Positions 32,801 through 45,103 of a stretch of 64,000 nucleotides of DNA are shown here, piece after piece. The stretch comes from Nansenia antarctica (Eukaryota; Chordata; Actinopteri; Argentiniformes; Microstomatidae), in contig OZ022342.1 in assembly GCA_963989245.1 (NCBI GenBank), forward strand, positions 42,340,479-42,404,478. Reading direction: 5' to 3'. Numbering within the stretch: position 1 is the stretch's first letter; each line of letters starts with the position of its first letter. The position numbers were made by a program, and so were the translations under genes. The notes under the pieces were generated by a model, which saw nothing but the letters and a program-made list of their open reading frames with translations, was not told where the DNA came from and did no database searches.

Positions 32801-34058
32801 ATCCCCCAGGCAAATTAACTCACCTGTTCAGTCTCTCCACCCCCATCTCTCTCATGCACACCCACGTAGTAGATAATAAGTACTGGGCTATACTTTAACA
32901 AATGCTTGTAGTCTAACAACTGTATAGATACAATGAAACTAACACGTCATGTATTCTGGCTTGTGTCCTAAGGTTTGCTACCTATGAGCATTTCATGTGC
33001 TTCTGACGCATGATCGAGCCTTCTACCTCCAAAATGGTGAGGGTCACCCGGGCTAAGGTAGCCTCTACTGACCCTGAGGAGCCTATTCCTTTAAGAGCAA
33101 CGGTATGTTTTCTTCTTTGAACTGGACACAGTTTTAAAAACTGTTAAATTACAACATGTTTGCCGTTATCTTTTGGTTATATCAGCTGCTGTTCTGTTGT
33201 GCATCGTGTATGAGAACAGGATGCCTGTTTTTCTTTATTGAACCTGTTGACGAGCTGTTCCTATTTCTGATGCACGGTGGGCATGACACTGAGCGATCTA
33301 GGCCATCGCTTCCACATTCACCACCACAGCCAGTAGGATTGTCATCACATGGGCCAACTTCACATGGGCCAACTTCCTTCCTTACTTTTCTGATTAGTTA
33401 AATCAGGTGTGTGAGTTCCTGGTTACAACAAAAATCTTCTGGCAAGTGGGTCCCGAGGACTGGAGTTGAGAAAGGCTGGTCTAGAGGTGAACTTTGTAAC
33501 CCGTTTACCACATTTACAATAAAATGTGTTTTTTTTTAACTCACTCATGTCTCCTGGTGGTTCATATCACGTATACCATGGCCTTCATTTACATGTAAAC
33601 ATTTTTACAATACTATAATTTTATCTTTACAGAAAGTAAACTACCACTTGCATGTACCCACCAGAATAGTTAGGCTATAGCCAATCAGAACCAAGTATTT
33701 ATACAAACCATGGTATAATTGCAAATCATCTTGAATACATTGAAAATACAGTGGTGATCTTCTTACTTTTTACAATGATTTGCAGGCAAACGCAAATGAA
33801 TAGAACAGAATGCTGAGATGAGTATAACAATGGAAATGTTTATTAACAACCAAATCATTTAACTAATTTAATTGATTAAACAAAACTCAATTACTAATTG
33901 AGGTATCTTGGCATGTAGAAGTAAAAGAATAAATGGTCTGTCCTTTCTCTGATGGTGTTTGCAATGCTACTGTCTTTATAGATCCGTTAGATTAGCATGT
34001 CCTCCTCAGCGAATACCACAAAGTTACACCAGTCAAGTCCTGTGACAAGCAGCTGTCC
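32801..34058. other. No gene recognised
   Basis: AT-rich sequence. A short frame near 33030-33105 (MVRVTRAKVASTDPEEPIPL then GTATGT) could be a stray exon of the same relic element, but it has no recognisable domain. Confidence 0.3.
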
Positions 34059-34340
34059 TTACACTTGACAGAAGTGCAGCTTCAGGTTGCCTCCCTCGAG
34101 CCTCAGGTAGGAGCAGTCGACATAGCTTTTTGCGTTGGGACACTTTATTTCATGCAGGCCAAATGGTGGGCTTTCTGTGGGGTCGTAAATCAATCCGCCT
34201 GGAGAAGACCCCAGCCAGGGTGCGTTAGGGTGGATGACGAACCCACATGGTGAGTAGTTCACAACCTTGGTCTGACAGTACTTTCTGGTAGTTCTCCTTG
34301 ATAAGCGTTGTAGAGGGTGCTCCTGTGTAGACATAAACAT
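34059..34340 (-). pseudogene. YqaJ-like nuclease domain fragment
   Basis: The minus-strand frame encodes ...VNYSPCGFVIHPNAPWLGSS, then PGGLIYDPTESPPFGLHEIK and CPNAKSYVDC. The pattern 'GFVIHPNAPWLGSSP-GL-YDP...L-EIKCP' is that of the YqaJ/lambda-exonuclease-type nuclease fold with its ExK motif. The position that is normally Asp (SPDG) reads SPGG, and the rest of the domain is missing, so it is probably inactive. YqaJ nucleases are encoded by some eukaryotic DNA transposons (ISL2EU/IS4EU), which fits the THAP-like fragment 1.5 kb away. Confidence 0.55.
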
Positions 34341-35195
34341 TTAAATGTCACGAAAATGTGAAGCAAACCATCTGGTGGAGTCAGGTTACCATTTCACCTC
34401 AGCATTCCTTGGGACTAACAACTCTCCTAAACTGGCTAACTGTAACTGGCTAATTCATTGTAGTCCATACTGCACTACTACCATGCTACTTCCCAAGAGC
34501 TCTGTGGATGCCCTTTTTTTTAACAATGAACTGAATATTTTATGCACCTGCAGTACCAGATAACTGGGTGGTGTTATCGTAAAGAGACAGATAATAATGT
34601 TAATGTTAATCAAGAATGTAACGTTACTTTTGTATTTGAGTTTGTGTTTTGAATGTAGCTGGCTAGTACAAAGTAGCAAGGTAGTTGCAACACAGCCAGC
34701 TAAAAAGCTAACGTTAGCAGGGCTGCCAAGTTTCACCAAAAGTTTGGAGTGATATTTTTTGGCGGTGGAGCGACCCAACACTGCACGTTTTGGCAGCGGC
34801 GGCCCCTCTCTCCCACCCAATTATTTGTGCTAGCTTCCTGTTGTGCTTAGTTCATGTTGTTCATAATAAACCAGCACAAGAAATGAAAATAATTGGAACA
34901 TTATAAAACAAGACAAATTCAGAGAATATATCATATTTATGAAATGTTAATAAACAAATACAGTAGCCTACAGAGTCTAAAAGAAAATTGGGCCCCATCA
35001 ACAGGACTCAGCCCCATGGTCAGCAGCAGAAAGACCCTTTCTTATATACAGTGCATAGGCTATCATGTTATACAGGACATACCAGGGTTTTTCCTGGGTC
35101 AGAATGAGGCCTTGGCGGTTGATCTTGTGCGCGTGCAGCCCGCTCAATTTTTTGGGGAGGGACCCCCAATTGTTGTATTTGTATTGTAAATTGTA

Positions 35196-35228
<33 letters not shown>

Positions 35229-35448
35229 TTACCTGGTTATGTTACAGTAGAGAAACAAAAAGCAGTTACCAAAACTGAGTATTTACTAGTTAAGATTGGA
35301 AAAAGATTTGCGTGGTGCAACAGAAATTTTAGTTTGAAACTAGCTAGTAACAACTAGGGGTTTATAGTTTATTAGTAACTACTAAATGCCTGCATTTAGT
35401 AATGACTTGCGCCAAATTGGTGCAACCCAGATACGATGTTGTATGCAC

Positions 35449-35575
35449 ATATTTTGCTACCACGGTTGCCAGACGGAATTGACCATTTCCAGCCCAACCA
35501 GTCTAAAAGGTGCTGAATCCATATTTTGCTACCACGGTTGCCAGACGGAATTGACAATTTCCACCCCAACCAGCA
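35449..35575. repeat. Two-copy tandem duplication, about 70 bp
   Basis: ATATTTTGCTACCACGGTTG followed by CCAGACGGAATTGAC occurs at 35449 and again at 35520. At 35573 it abuts CAGTGGCGGCTGG, which also occurs at 41334 and resembles a transposon end. Confidence 0.75.
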
Positions 35576-35956
35576 GTGGCGGCTGGTGATAAAAATGTTG
35601 GGTGGGGCACAGGTTCCACGGGGAAGAATATCAACTTTAAAATCTGGATTTACAGTCGATTTTAGCATGAGAATATATATATATATAACTTGTATTAAAG
35701 GGCAAACTGCAAACACAACAAAAATATAATGCACAACAACTGACAAATCAACTGGAATAGTCTTTGTTAGCAGAGTAGACCTAATGTTAACAGAATGGAC
35801 TTATACCCTTTGTCTATCTGTGCAGCGGTAAGGTGAATGATTCTAGCAGCTCAAATGGATTGTACTGTCCAGACAGTTGTCTTGTTTAGCCATTCAACTA
35901 GGCATTATTTATTCAATGGAGAAATTAAAATGGCGATTTCTCTCCACAAAAAGTCT

Positions 35957-36049
<93 letters not shown>

Positions 36050-36056
36050 TGTGTAT
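35957..36056. repeat. (TG)n microsatellite, about 50 units
   Basis: Nearly uninterrupted TG with single GCG and GAG interruptions. Confidence 0.95.
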
Positions 36057-39000
36057 GTGTTTTGGTCACCACCCTGCCCCCCCCGACGAAACCCGCGTGT
36101 CTTTACGTCACCCAGAGGCCGAGCTGTGGCGTTTTCAATATTGCCCAATTCATTGTCTATGGGATTTTTTGTCTGCTAAACGGGGCAAGTTATATGTACA
36201 AATACAATAACAATAAGTGCTGCTTGCTACTGCAAGCACACTTAACCTCTTCTTATCCACGGACCCAGATGGGCATCCGAAGTGATATAAAGAGTTTACC
36301 TCGATCAATTCTCTTCATCGATATCAAAAAAAAATCACAATTTTGCATGCTATACGATGCCACATTTTTTTTCCCGAGACGGTAAACACGGCCTAAGTCA
36401 CATCCAGTTTTCTCCAACTGGAGAATGTGTCATGTCCGGTTTCAACGCCAAATTTCCATACCATTGGTCAGCCAACCCCCCCCAAAAAAAAATGATACAT
36501 GAGAAAGGTCAAAGGTCAAAGATGGTGCCAAAATATCTCCAAATGGCCTAAACATATAGGTGTCCGCCTAAACATACCTGTACTAAAACAGGTACAAAGT
36601 TGCATTTGCTCACATTACTAGCATCAACTTTGGCACAAGTACTAATAAGACCCTGGAGTACTGATTCCTAGATGATTTGGGCTTGGTTATCAGGTTTCCA
36701 AGGTGATATTCACTGTAAAAGCTGTTGTTTTTTTAGGCGGAGACTGAATTTGAGATGTTTTATAATGTTCTAGCTCTATTTGCTCTGACACAGTAACATA
36801 GATTTTGATTCTGACACTTCTACAGCCACCCCACAGGTGTTAGCTTTCATTTGATAACAATATCATTATGAAGGCCCTTGTGATTGTGGAGATATTCTAT
36901 ATTCACTGTGGGCATGTCATTTCGAGCAGAAAACCAGAAAAATTAGGTAATAATAATTCAAGATTCATGATTTTTTATTGCCATGTGTGCCAAAAGTTTA
37001 TAACAAGTACAAGATAGTAAAATTCATGGCAATGGAAAAAAATTAGGCAAGATACAATTGAGCAATACAATAATAGAATGGTAAAAAATTATAATGTTGT
37101 GTCTGTGTGCATGCATTTATCATTATAGTCCATAAAGCATCTAGTGGGACTTCGGTGTAGTTCCTTCCCATCCCATCTGGGCATCAAAGATGTAATAAAA
37201 AAAGAAGACAGTACATTTAAAATGATTGCCCACTGTTACCAAAACCACTTTTAACAAAATAGCCTACTACTATCTTCATAAAATAGAATTGCTTATACAA
37301 TGACAATGACAAATACCTGAAGTGCTGGTGACTCTCATCAAGGTGTCATCTCTCAGAACCTCTCACCTCGTCATTCTGTAACACAAATTTCAGGTCAGAG
37401 GTGTGGACACTTCTCTAGTGTAGGTTTTCCATAGACTCAGTGTACTGTAAGAAGTAGGCTAGTGAAATAATTTAAATTCACAGTATTATTCTACAGCAAA
37501 TCTACATATCAATGAATTAATCATTATTTTTGATTCCACACAACATTATCGTTCATTACAAAAGCATGTACTTTTCCTATAGTCTATTATATCTCTAACA
37601 AAGCTAGCTAGCTAGCTAACAAGCTAACACTTGTTTGGCTAGCTGGTACACACAAACACACTAAAATGGTGCATGAAACATATTACACTATGTTGCATGT
37701 TTAGTAGGTCTGCAACAAATGTATTTATTCATGTTTTATCTTTGACAACCTATTTCTACCTCCCACCATCTCCTATTAGTTGTGTAGAGGGGTGGCATAA
37801 TTGTGGTGAGCAGTTTCAGTGGTTTGATAACTGAGGCTAACAAAGGCGCTATCTACCTTACTCACAAAACAACAAATAACTGTTTGGCTATCCTAAGTAA
37901 ACAACACAAAATCCTAGTAAACAACACATGTAACTCACTAACTTACCCAAGAACACAGCAGAACGTCTGTCTGCAGACGACTGTCCCAAGAATAGTGAAC
38001 TGATGTGGAGATCAATGTCTGACATTCCGTTGTCATCTGTCATCGTCAGATTCGGAGTTCGGAGTTCCCGTTCGGAGTTCCCGTTATGTATAGTCCAATA
38101 TGAAGGAATTCATTAATTGCCCACTGTCGATATTTCTGCCTGCTTTTGAAATTCTGTTGATAGCATTGTAAACTTGTCAACAGATACACATGCACGCACA
38201 TGGCTCCTTACAGCTGGGTTGGGCGTGGCTACACACACTGCCACACTAATACCCCCCACCCGACTTTGCTAACTAAATGTAGGTATTTAGTGAATGTAAA
38301 ACTGTTGGATATGATATTCAAGTGGGTTCTTCATCGCTTCGTTTGTCGTCCTATGCCAAAAAAAGGAAAACACATTTTTTCACAACAAGACTTGTTTGGC
38401 TCGATTGTGAGGTTTCACAATTGCCGAGATGCGGACCTTTTAATTAAACCGTGTCACATATAGTGTGCCTTGCATCCTGCAAGCACACTAAAACTAGACA
38501 GGTACAATTCTGCAAGCTCACTAAATACATATACATGTATATGTACAATACTAATAAGTGTTGCTTGCTACTGCAAGCACACTTAATAATATATATGTAC
38601 AATAACACACTAAACTAGACAGGTACAATTCCTGTGGAAAACTCCTTCCTTGAAGCTTCAGAAGATGACATGCTATCTCCAAAGCATGCTTATTGGCACT
38701 GATGGTTGCAGAGAGGTGCTTGATAAACTGGTCCACCTGAATTAGAGTGAGGGATCAAAGTCTAGTCAAAGTCAAATATCTACTACAGCAGGCAGAGCCT
38801 GGTTAACTGTGCACACATCACAGTTATACATCAGTTAGATCCGACCACTCTCATTGGCACAATCTGATTGGTTAAACGGTGCATTCCACCGTGCTTATGT
38901 TCAAGTCAAGACTAAAACCCCATCTTTTTAATATTGCCTTTACAGTTTTTTACGGTCGCTAAGTCGCAGTGTTCAATGCTGAAGTCACAGAGTCACAACT

Positions 39001-39884
39001 CTTCATACAGTCTGCATTACCAACATGCATGTTGGCCAATCACTTCATTCATGTCTCAAAAGAAGCTCGTTCAACCACACTGGCAACAATGTTCACTCAG
39101 AAAGCATACACAGCCATTCATAACACTCTGACCTACAAAACACTAACAACAGGGAGCATTACATAGTTTGAATGATTTTCACAAGAATTAATATTTCATA
39201 ATAAGAATGGTTTGATTTATAGTAATCATAGACAGAATAGTTGACTGTAAAACTGTAATGTATTAGGCAAAAATAATTAATCAGAAACGCTGCAATTTGC
39301 TTCTATACTTACATTTACTTCAAAGTACATGTGGAAAATAAAGTGGAAAAGTTCAAACAAAAAAGAAAAACAGAAATTCCAGGGCTACAATACAATAGAA
39401 ATCACAAATGTCTCACTCCTGAGGGTTTTGGTCCACCCTCTGGTCTGCATCTGGTCACATCTAATGTCTTCCCTGGCAATGCATCTAGTCTATTTCATTT
39501 CATTGTATATTCTGCTAATATTTTCTAGACATTTCAATATGATTACTGCAAATAGTGAAAATACCACCGCTCATCCGTTATCAGACTTTGCTGAGGTGCT
39601 GGAACTGAAGAGTATCAATAGAGTGTAGAAAACTATCAATAGAAAATAACAGCATCTGCACACAAAAAACAGTTTATTGCGAGCTTTAATAGAACTATGA
39701 TTACTGCATAGTTCTTCACAGTTATGAACACAGTGTGTTAACATTGGAAAAAAGTGTTGCAAATACATAGTGTTTTGCAGGTGGGGGAGTTTGAATGAGA
39801 GAATTGTTATGGATTTTGGAGAACGTGGTCATTGAATGCATTTTGTGTGAAAGCAATGTAAAAATCACAGAGTATAGGCCAATG
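36057..39884. other. Gene-free, repeat-derived sequence
   Basis: No gene is seen. The hairpin motif TGCTTGCTACTGCAAGCA recurs at about 36222 and 38563. TTTTTTACGGTCGCTAAGTC (38945 on) recurs inverted near 47330-47352. A LINE 3'-UTR-like stretch lies at about 36960-37030. Confidence 0.4.
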
Positions 39885-40060
39885 CACCCAGCGTGCGATT
39901 TTGTCGCACCACAAAATTCGATTTTCAACTCACACCATTGAAGTCTATGAGAAAATCTCATCCCAATGCACACGGCGTGCGATTGTAATCGCACTGCGAA
40001 AATTCGATTCCAAAACGAATGGGACAAAGCACACGGCTAAAAGTTTGTGGTGCGACGGAT
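39885..40060. mobile_element. Diverged relative of the 46931-47276 palindromic element
   Basis: It shares GCACACGGCGTGCGA, GAAGTCTATGAGAA, ATCGCACTGCGAA and GAATGGGACAAAGCACACGG with the intact palindrome near 47 kb, but its arms no longer match well. Confidence 0.6.
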
Positions 40061-40779
40061 TATTGCATCACAATGGGACAATTGGGAAAACTTCAACTGG
40101 TCTATCTAAATTAATTGAGTCACTCATAACGGGGAGAGAGACTGGAGCATACATTTTTGACTGTCTCCTTTTTTGAAGAGAAGTTAAAGGCTGAAGGTCT
40201 GACCCAAAAGGTCTGATACAGTACATACACCTACGGTACATGAAGGGTTTATGACGTACAACATTATCATTTCATTTTCATATAATATATTCCAAATACA
40301 TACTGGACACAACGGATAATGGATGCCATTTGGTAAACCTCATCTTTTTTTCAGTGTGCCAGGCACATCATTCACTAATCCGTGGCACAGCTGTCATTAG
40401 CAATTTCTCGCCTTTTCGCTAATTGCATGACGACATCAATGACCTATTTTAAAACATATTTTTAACTCTCCAAAACAATGTGTGACTTTGCAAGGCAGGA
40501 TAGGGTGAAACAGAAAAGGAATCAGAGACATGTAAACATATTTTGTTTCTTGACTGTGTGTTTCTATGACGTGCTGAAGGTTGAAGGCTATCGTAAATCT
40601 TTGAACAAGTAACGTTATTTATACTTATAATATATACTATACTATATACATTATATTAGTTTACTCATCTACGATATAGTTTTTGGCTGCACGGGGTTGC
40701 CAGATTTCTAATCTAGCACGACTGAATGACCAGCCAAATTATACACATGTTGTATAATAATTTAATAATTTAATAATTT

Positions 40780-40976
40780 TAACATTTAGCAGACGCCTTT
40801 ATCCAAAGCGACTTACAATTACGAATTACAGGGACATTCCCCCTGGAGTAACTGAGGGCTAAGTGCCTTACTCAAGGGCACACTAGTAGTGGTGTGGTTT
40901 CAGGCGGGATTTGAACTCACAACCTTCCGATCACAAGTCCAACTCACTATCCACTAGACCACCACTACCCCCCAGT
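40780..40976 (-). mobile_element. tRNA-derived SINE with L2-type tail, full length
   Basis: On the minus strand the head is GGGGTAGTGGTGGTCTAGTG with B box GTTCAAATCCC, and the tail ends CTTTGGATAAAGGCGTCTGC. It is the same family as 15754-15942 but with the promoter intact. Confidence 0.85.
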
Positions 40977-41888
40977 GTATAGACACTGTCCACTGAAAAC
41001 CGGACATCTGGCAACCCAAAATTAATATTTACTCTACTGTACGTAGGCTACGTGTATGTAAAAATGGATGACGAAAAGCTGATAACGTTTATTCAGTGCC
41101 ATAGGGAGCTATACGACCCCCAGCTATGAGATGTATAAGGACATACAGTAACTAGAAGAGACCAATCATGGAGAGCAATATCTGTTGCTATCGGATTATC
41201 TGGTAAGTTAGCTAAGTAGCTACTTCAGATAACTAATGTTAATGCCCGCATACTCTGTCCAGGACTCTATTTGAGACAGAGCCGGGAGACGGGCAGGCAG
41301 CTGACGGTTCACGCTGGGTTTTGGGTTCAGAACCAGTGGCGGCTGGCCAATAGAGGGCGCTAGGGCGCCGCCCCCACCTTCACTTCCTAGTTGCGACTTG
41401 TAAAAGTTTTTTTTTAAATAAACATTGTTTATTCACAAAATGCGGCTGATATTCTGTCGGCGCCTATCAGCATTCATTAAAAATCCTCCAATACAATAAA
41501 CATTTTATCTGTGTGTGTGTAAAATTCACTGTGAAAATACATAGGGGAGGAGTCGGGACGCCGGCCGAATGCAAGTCTATGGCACTGCAAATACTTTTGG
41601 CTTACACGTGAGCTGTAGCAGCGCTCCAATTGGCTGTCTCCTATTTCTCGGTCGGGGCGCAAGAAAATGCGCCCTGAGCATGCGCAGATTATAGGCTTAC
41701 CTAGGCTGCAGCCTAGGGCCACTACCACTAGGGGTAGTAAAAATTAAAAAATGCCCTGAATATCCCTGAATATCCAGTTGTTAAGTCTGACGTCAAACGT
41801 GACGTTTAGCAATTTCCGGGTCTAAACCAGAAATTCTCCGCACCAGAATACCAGTGTACTAAAGCGGTAGAATGACAGTTCAATCGTT

Positions 41889-43075
41889 TTTTAGATTGAT
41901 TGATTGATTGATTGAAAACTTTATTAGAAGATTTGCAGAAGTAGGTACATGAAAGTACATATTACATACAAGGTCAACTAACAGGATAAAAACCCAAGAA
42001 AGCCACTGGCTTATTTCAATTGGGGTCCTTGATTCTCAATTCATCGTTACATGTAAGACAGACAAAAAAAACTAGTACTATCTACAAGATAATACAGACA
42101 AATAACTAGTACTATCTACAAGATAAACATACATCCATCATGGGAAGAACAATACAACAAAACATAAGGTATGTACAGCGGGTAGGACAGGTGGGGACAT
42201 ACACCACAGGTGGGGGCGGGGGACAAAACACAAAGTATGTACAGTGGGTAGTTCGGGTCTTTTAATTTGATTTTTGATTTAGAGGGTCCAGTTACGGATT
42301 GCAGCCTCCTGTAAATGTTTTTTGAGAGTGGTTTTGAAGGTGGGCAGTGTTTTGCACTCCTTTAAGATTATAGGAAGGGCGTTCCACATTTTTACTGCAT
42401 AGTTTGCAAACGAGTTTAACCCCTTGTTTGTGGTGCAACGCGGTTGAACGTGGTTCGTGGAGCTTCCTCTGGTATTGTATGTGTGGACGTTGTTCACTTT
42501 TTGGAAGTATGTTGACAGGTACTTGGGTGTCTTTGTGGTGTAGCGTATCTTGAAGACCAGGCCCAGTGCAAGCTGCTGCACTCTGTCAACTACTCGTAGC
42601 CAATCAAGGCTCAAAAAATTAGCAGCGGTTAGATGTGTCCTATGGTTGAGGCCTAGCAGAAGCCTAACCAGTTTATTTTGGGCTGTCTGGCGTCTTGTTT
42701 TTTGGGCCTTTGTGGTTCTATAGTACCATGATGTTACGGCATAGTCGAAGTGACATTGAATGAGAGCTCCTGATAGGGTCCTCAGTGTGTTTTTACTGAC
42801 AAGTGAGGATATCCTGTACAAGAATCTAGTTCTATGGTTAACTTTTTTGATTACTTTTGCTGCCATTTTATCTCTGGAAAGATTTGCCTCTAAGATGGAG
42901 CCCAGGTATGTAATATCCTCTTTTCTTGTGATAGTAATGTTACCCACTTTTATTTTGTAATTTACAGCCTTTCTGAGTTTAGATGGGGATCCGTATAGGA
43001 TGGTTTCAGTTTTACCTAGGTGTATTGATAGTTTATTGTCAGCTAGCCAGATGCAAAATTCTACTCAGTTCAGTG
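41889..43075 (-). mobile_element. L2/Rex-like LINE fragment, RT C-terminus plus 3' UTR
   Basis: Minus-strand 43060-42279 encodes WLADNKLSIHLGKTETILYG, then EDITYLGSILEANLSRDKMA, FLYRISSLVSKNTLRTLSGA, HFDYAVTSWY and a long post-RT region ending AIRNWTL, with no stop for over 220 codons. The RT catalytic centre is absent (5' truncation). The element ends in a (CAAT)n tail (TTGATTGATTGATTGATT on the plus strand at about 41893-41914). Confidence 0.8.
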
Positions 43076-43179
43076 CTTAGCGCTTTTTCCACCTGCAATA
43101 TGTCCCTGTCAGAGACTGGGATCTATTGGGATCTATTCATACAACAAGGGACACAGCACTTTCCCGTTTTCTCCATATT

Positions 43180-43240
43180 GTCAGTGTCTTTGAGCCTCGG
43201 AAAAGCGCTATATAAATATAATTAATTATTATTATTACTG
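43180..43240 (+). mobile_element. LINE 3' tail remnant
   Basis: TTTGAGCCTCGGAAAAGCGC then TATATAAATATAATTAATTATTATTATTA is a characteristic L2/Rex 3' end with an ATT-rich microsatellite. Only about 60 bp are left. Confidence 0.6.
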
Positions 43241-43311
43241 AGGCATTTCGAAGAGAGCGCCTCAGCCAACGTTGGACCCGGAAACACGTCACGACTTAAC
43301 AACCGATATTC

Positions 43312-43745
43312 GGACAGACAACAAGGAGAGGAGAGAGACAGACAACAAGGAGAGGAGAGAGACAGACAACAAGGAGAGGAGAGACACAGACAACAAGGAG
43401 AGGAGAGAGACAGACAACAAGGAGAGGAGAGAGACAGACAACAAGGAGAGGAGAGAGACAGACAACAAGGAGAGGAGAGAGACAGACAACAAGGAGAGGA
43501 GAGAGACAGACAACAAGGAGAGGAGAGAGACAGACAACAAGGAGAGGAGAGACACAGACAACAAGGAGAGGAGAGAGACAGACAACAAGGAGAGGAGAGA
43601 GACAGACAACAAGGAGAGGAGAGAGACAGACAACAAGGAGAGGAGAGAGACAGACAACAAGGAGAGGAGAGACACAGACAACAAGGAGAGGAGAGAGACA
43701 GACAACAAGGAGAGGAGAGAGACAGACAACAAGGAGAGGAGAGCA
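43312..43745. repeat. 24-bp minisatellite, about 18 copies
   Basis: The unit is GACAGACAACAAGGAGAGGA + GAGA, with a regular GACACAGA variant at every few units. The unit is divisible by three, so several frames are open and encode 8-residue repeats (TDNKERRE on plus, CCLSLSSP or LLSVSLLS on minus). No gene is proposed. Confidence 0.95.
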
Positions 43746-43899
43746 ATAAAGACAGAACTGAGGTGAGGTGAGCAACAGAGATAGTTCAGGATGATAACAA
43801 ACAGTTTAGTATGACAGAGACAACTAATAGAAAGACAACTGTATGATTATAGAGTTTACATGTTCAAGGAAATATTGTATGATAATAGAAAGGTACACT

Positions 43900-45103
43900 T
43901 TAATTTAATTAAAGGTGTTTTTTATTGGTTTTTATAAAAACGCAACACCGTGTATACAATCAATTAATCAAACAATCAGACATTTAAGACATTACATTCA
44001 ACAACAACCAATATTAAACTAACTAAAGTGCTCAGTGTTCAGTGTATTGTCCAGTGTAGTGTAATGTTCAGTGTTCAGTGTTCAGTGTCCAGGTTCCAGT
44101 GTCGGTAGGAGGCAGGGTTAAAAAACCTGTTCGCTGTGCATCCGGGAAAAAATTCCCCTGCAGCCCTCTAGTTGTAGAGCGACTACTATCCAGTTTGCCC
44201 ACCAGTGCAAAGCCGTGGCTCCCCCACCTCCCTCCCCCGAGGGACCCCACACACCCGACCCGCCCCACCACCGGCGCATCCGGCCCAGCCCACCAGGCTC
44301 AGACTCCTGTAGCCCTTCACGAGGCTAGCCGGACCAGGCGCCCCAGCGGCGGAGCAGATTGAGCACGCAGGCCGACCGGAGGCCCCCGAGGAGAGGCCCA
44401 GAGAGCTCGGCGCATGGCAGGCAAGCAGAGGCGAAAAACCTGTACACAGCTTATCCAGGGAAAAGGCTCCCTGGCTCTTTTCAGCTTGTTCCGGGCTGGG
44501 GGTTGGGGGTTGGCGGGTAGGGGACTGGGCCTGTAGCTGGGGGCCTGGAGTTGGGGGGGGGGGGCCCGGAACAGGGGGTTTGGGGTCGCTGAGTTGGAAC
44601 CTGGGGTTGGTGCTGGGGTGACGTGGTGGTTCCCGCCGGTCTCTGCTCCTGGGTCTGGAAGCCTGGGTAGGTGTCAGAGCTGGATATGACATGTGCCTGA
44701 AAAGATACAGGAGTGAGAGAAGGGAGGTGTGCATGGTTTGTGTAGTGTGCATTTTGGTGTCAGGCGGGTGATCAGTACTTCCCTGTGACCCAGTGGTGTT
44801 GGTCATCCTAGTGCTGGTGGTGCTGGCAGAGACGGCTGGTTCGGCTGTGGGTTGTGTGTGGTGATATTCTGGTGAGGGTAGGAAGTGGGTCAGTGCTGTG
44901 TACATGTGTAGGTGGTGGAAGGTGCAGTAAACTTCCCTGTTGGTGTTGTGCGCTGCTCCTCTCCTGGTCCTTGTGATGGTGATACTGCTGACCAGGGCTT
45001 GTGCTGGAACGGTGGTGAAGGTGATAGTGCAGGAACTGGTGGTGTAGTGAGGTAGGCCCGGGGTGGGGGGGGTTGGGCGATGCGGCGCGGCATGGGGGGC
45101 GGT
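43900..45103 (-). mobile_element. Probable 3' region of the adjacent L1/Tx1-like LINE
   Basis: C/G-rich sequence directly downstream (minus strand) of the reverse-transcriptase ORF. It contains a proline-rich open frame (44905-44186) without recognisable domain, and an imperfect internal repeat around AACCTGT..CCGGGAAAAAATTCCC. Calling it LINE 3' UTR is inference from position. Confidence 0.4.

Noticed and set aside
43272..43766. Long open frames on both strands encoding 8-residue repeats
   Set aside because: The 24-bp minisatellite is a multiple of three with no stop in several frames. Openness is automatic, and there are no splice or promoter signals.
44186..44905. 239-aa proline-rich minus-strand ORF
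   Set aside because: Low-complexity frame in C-rich sequence just downstream of the LINE ORF; treated as LINE 3' region.
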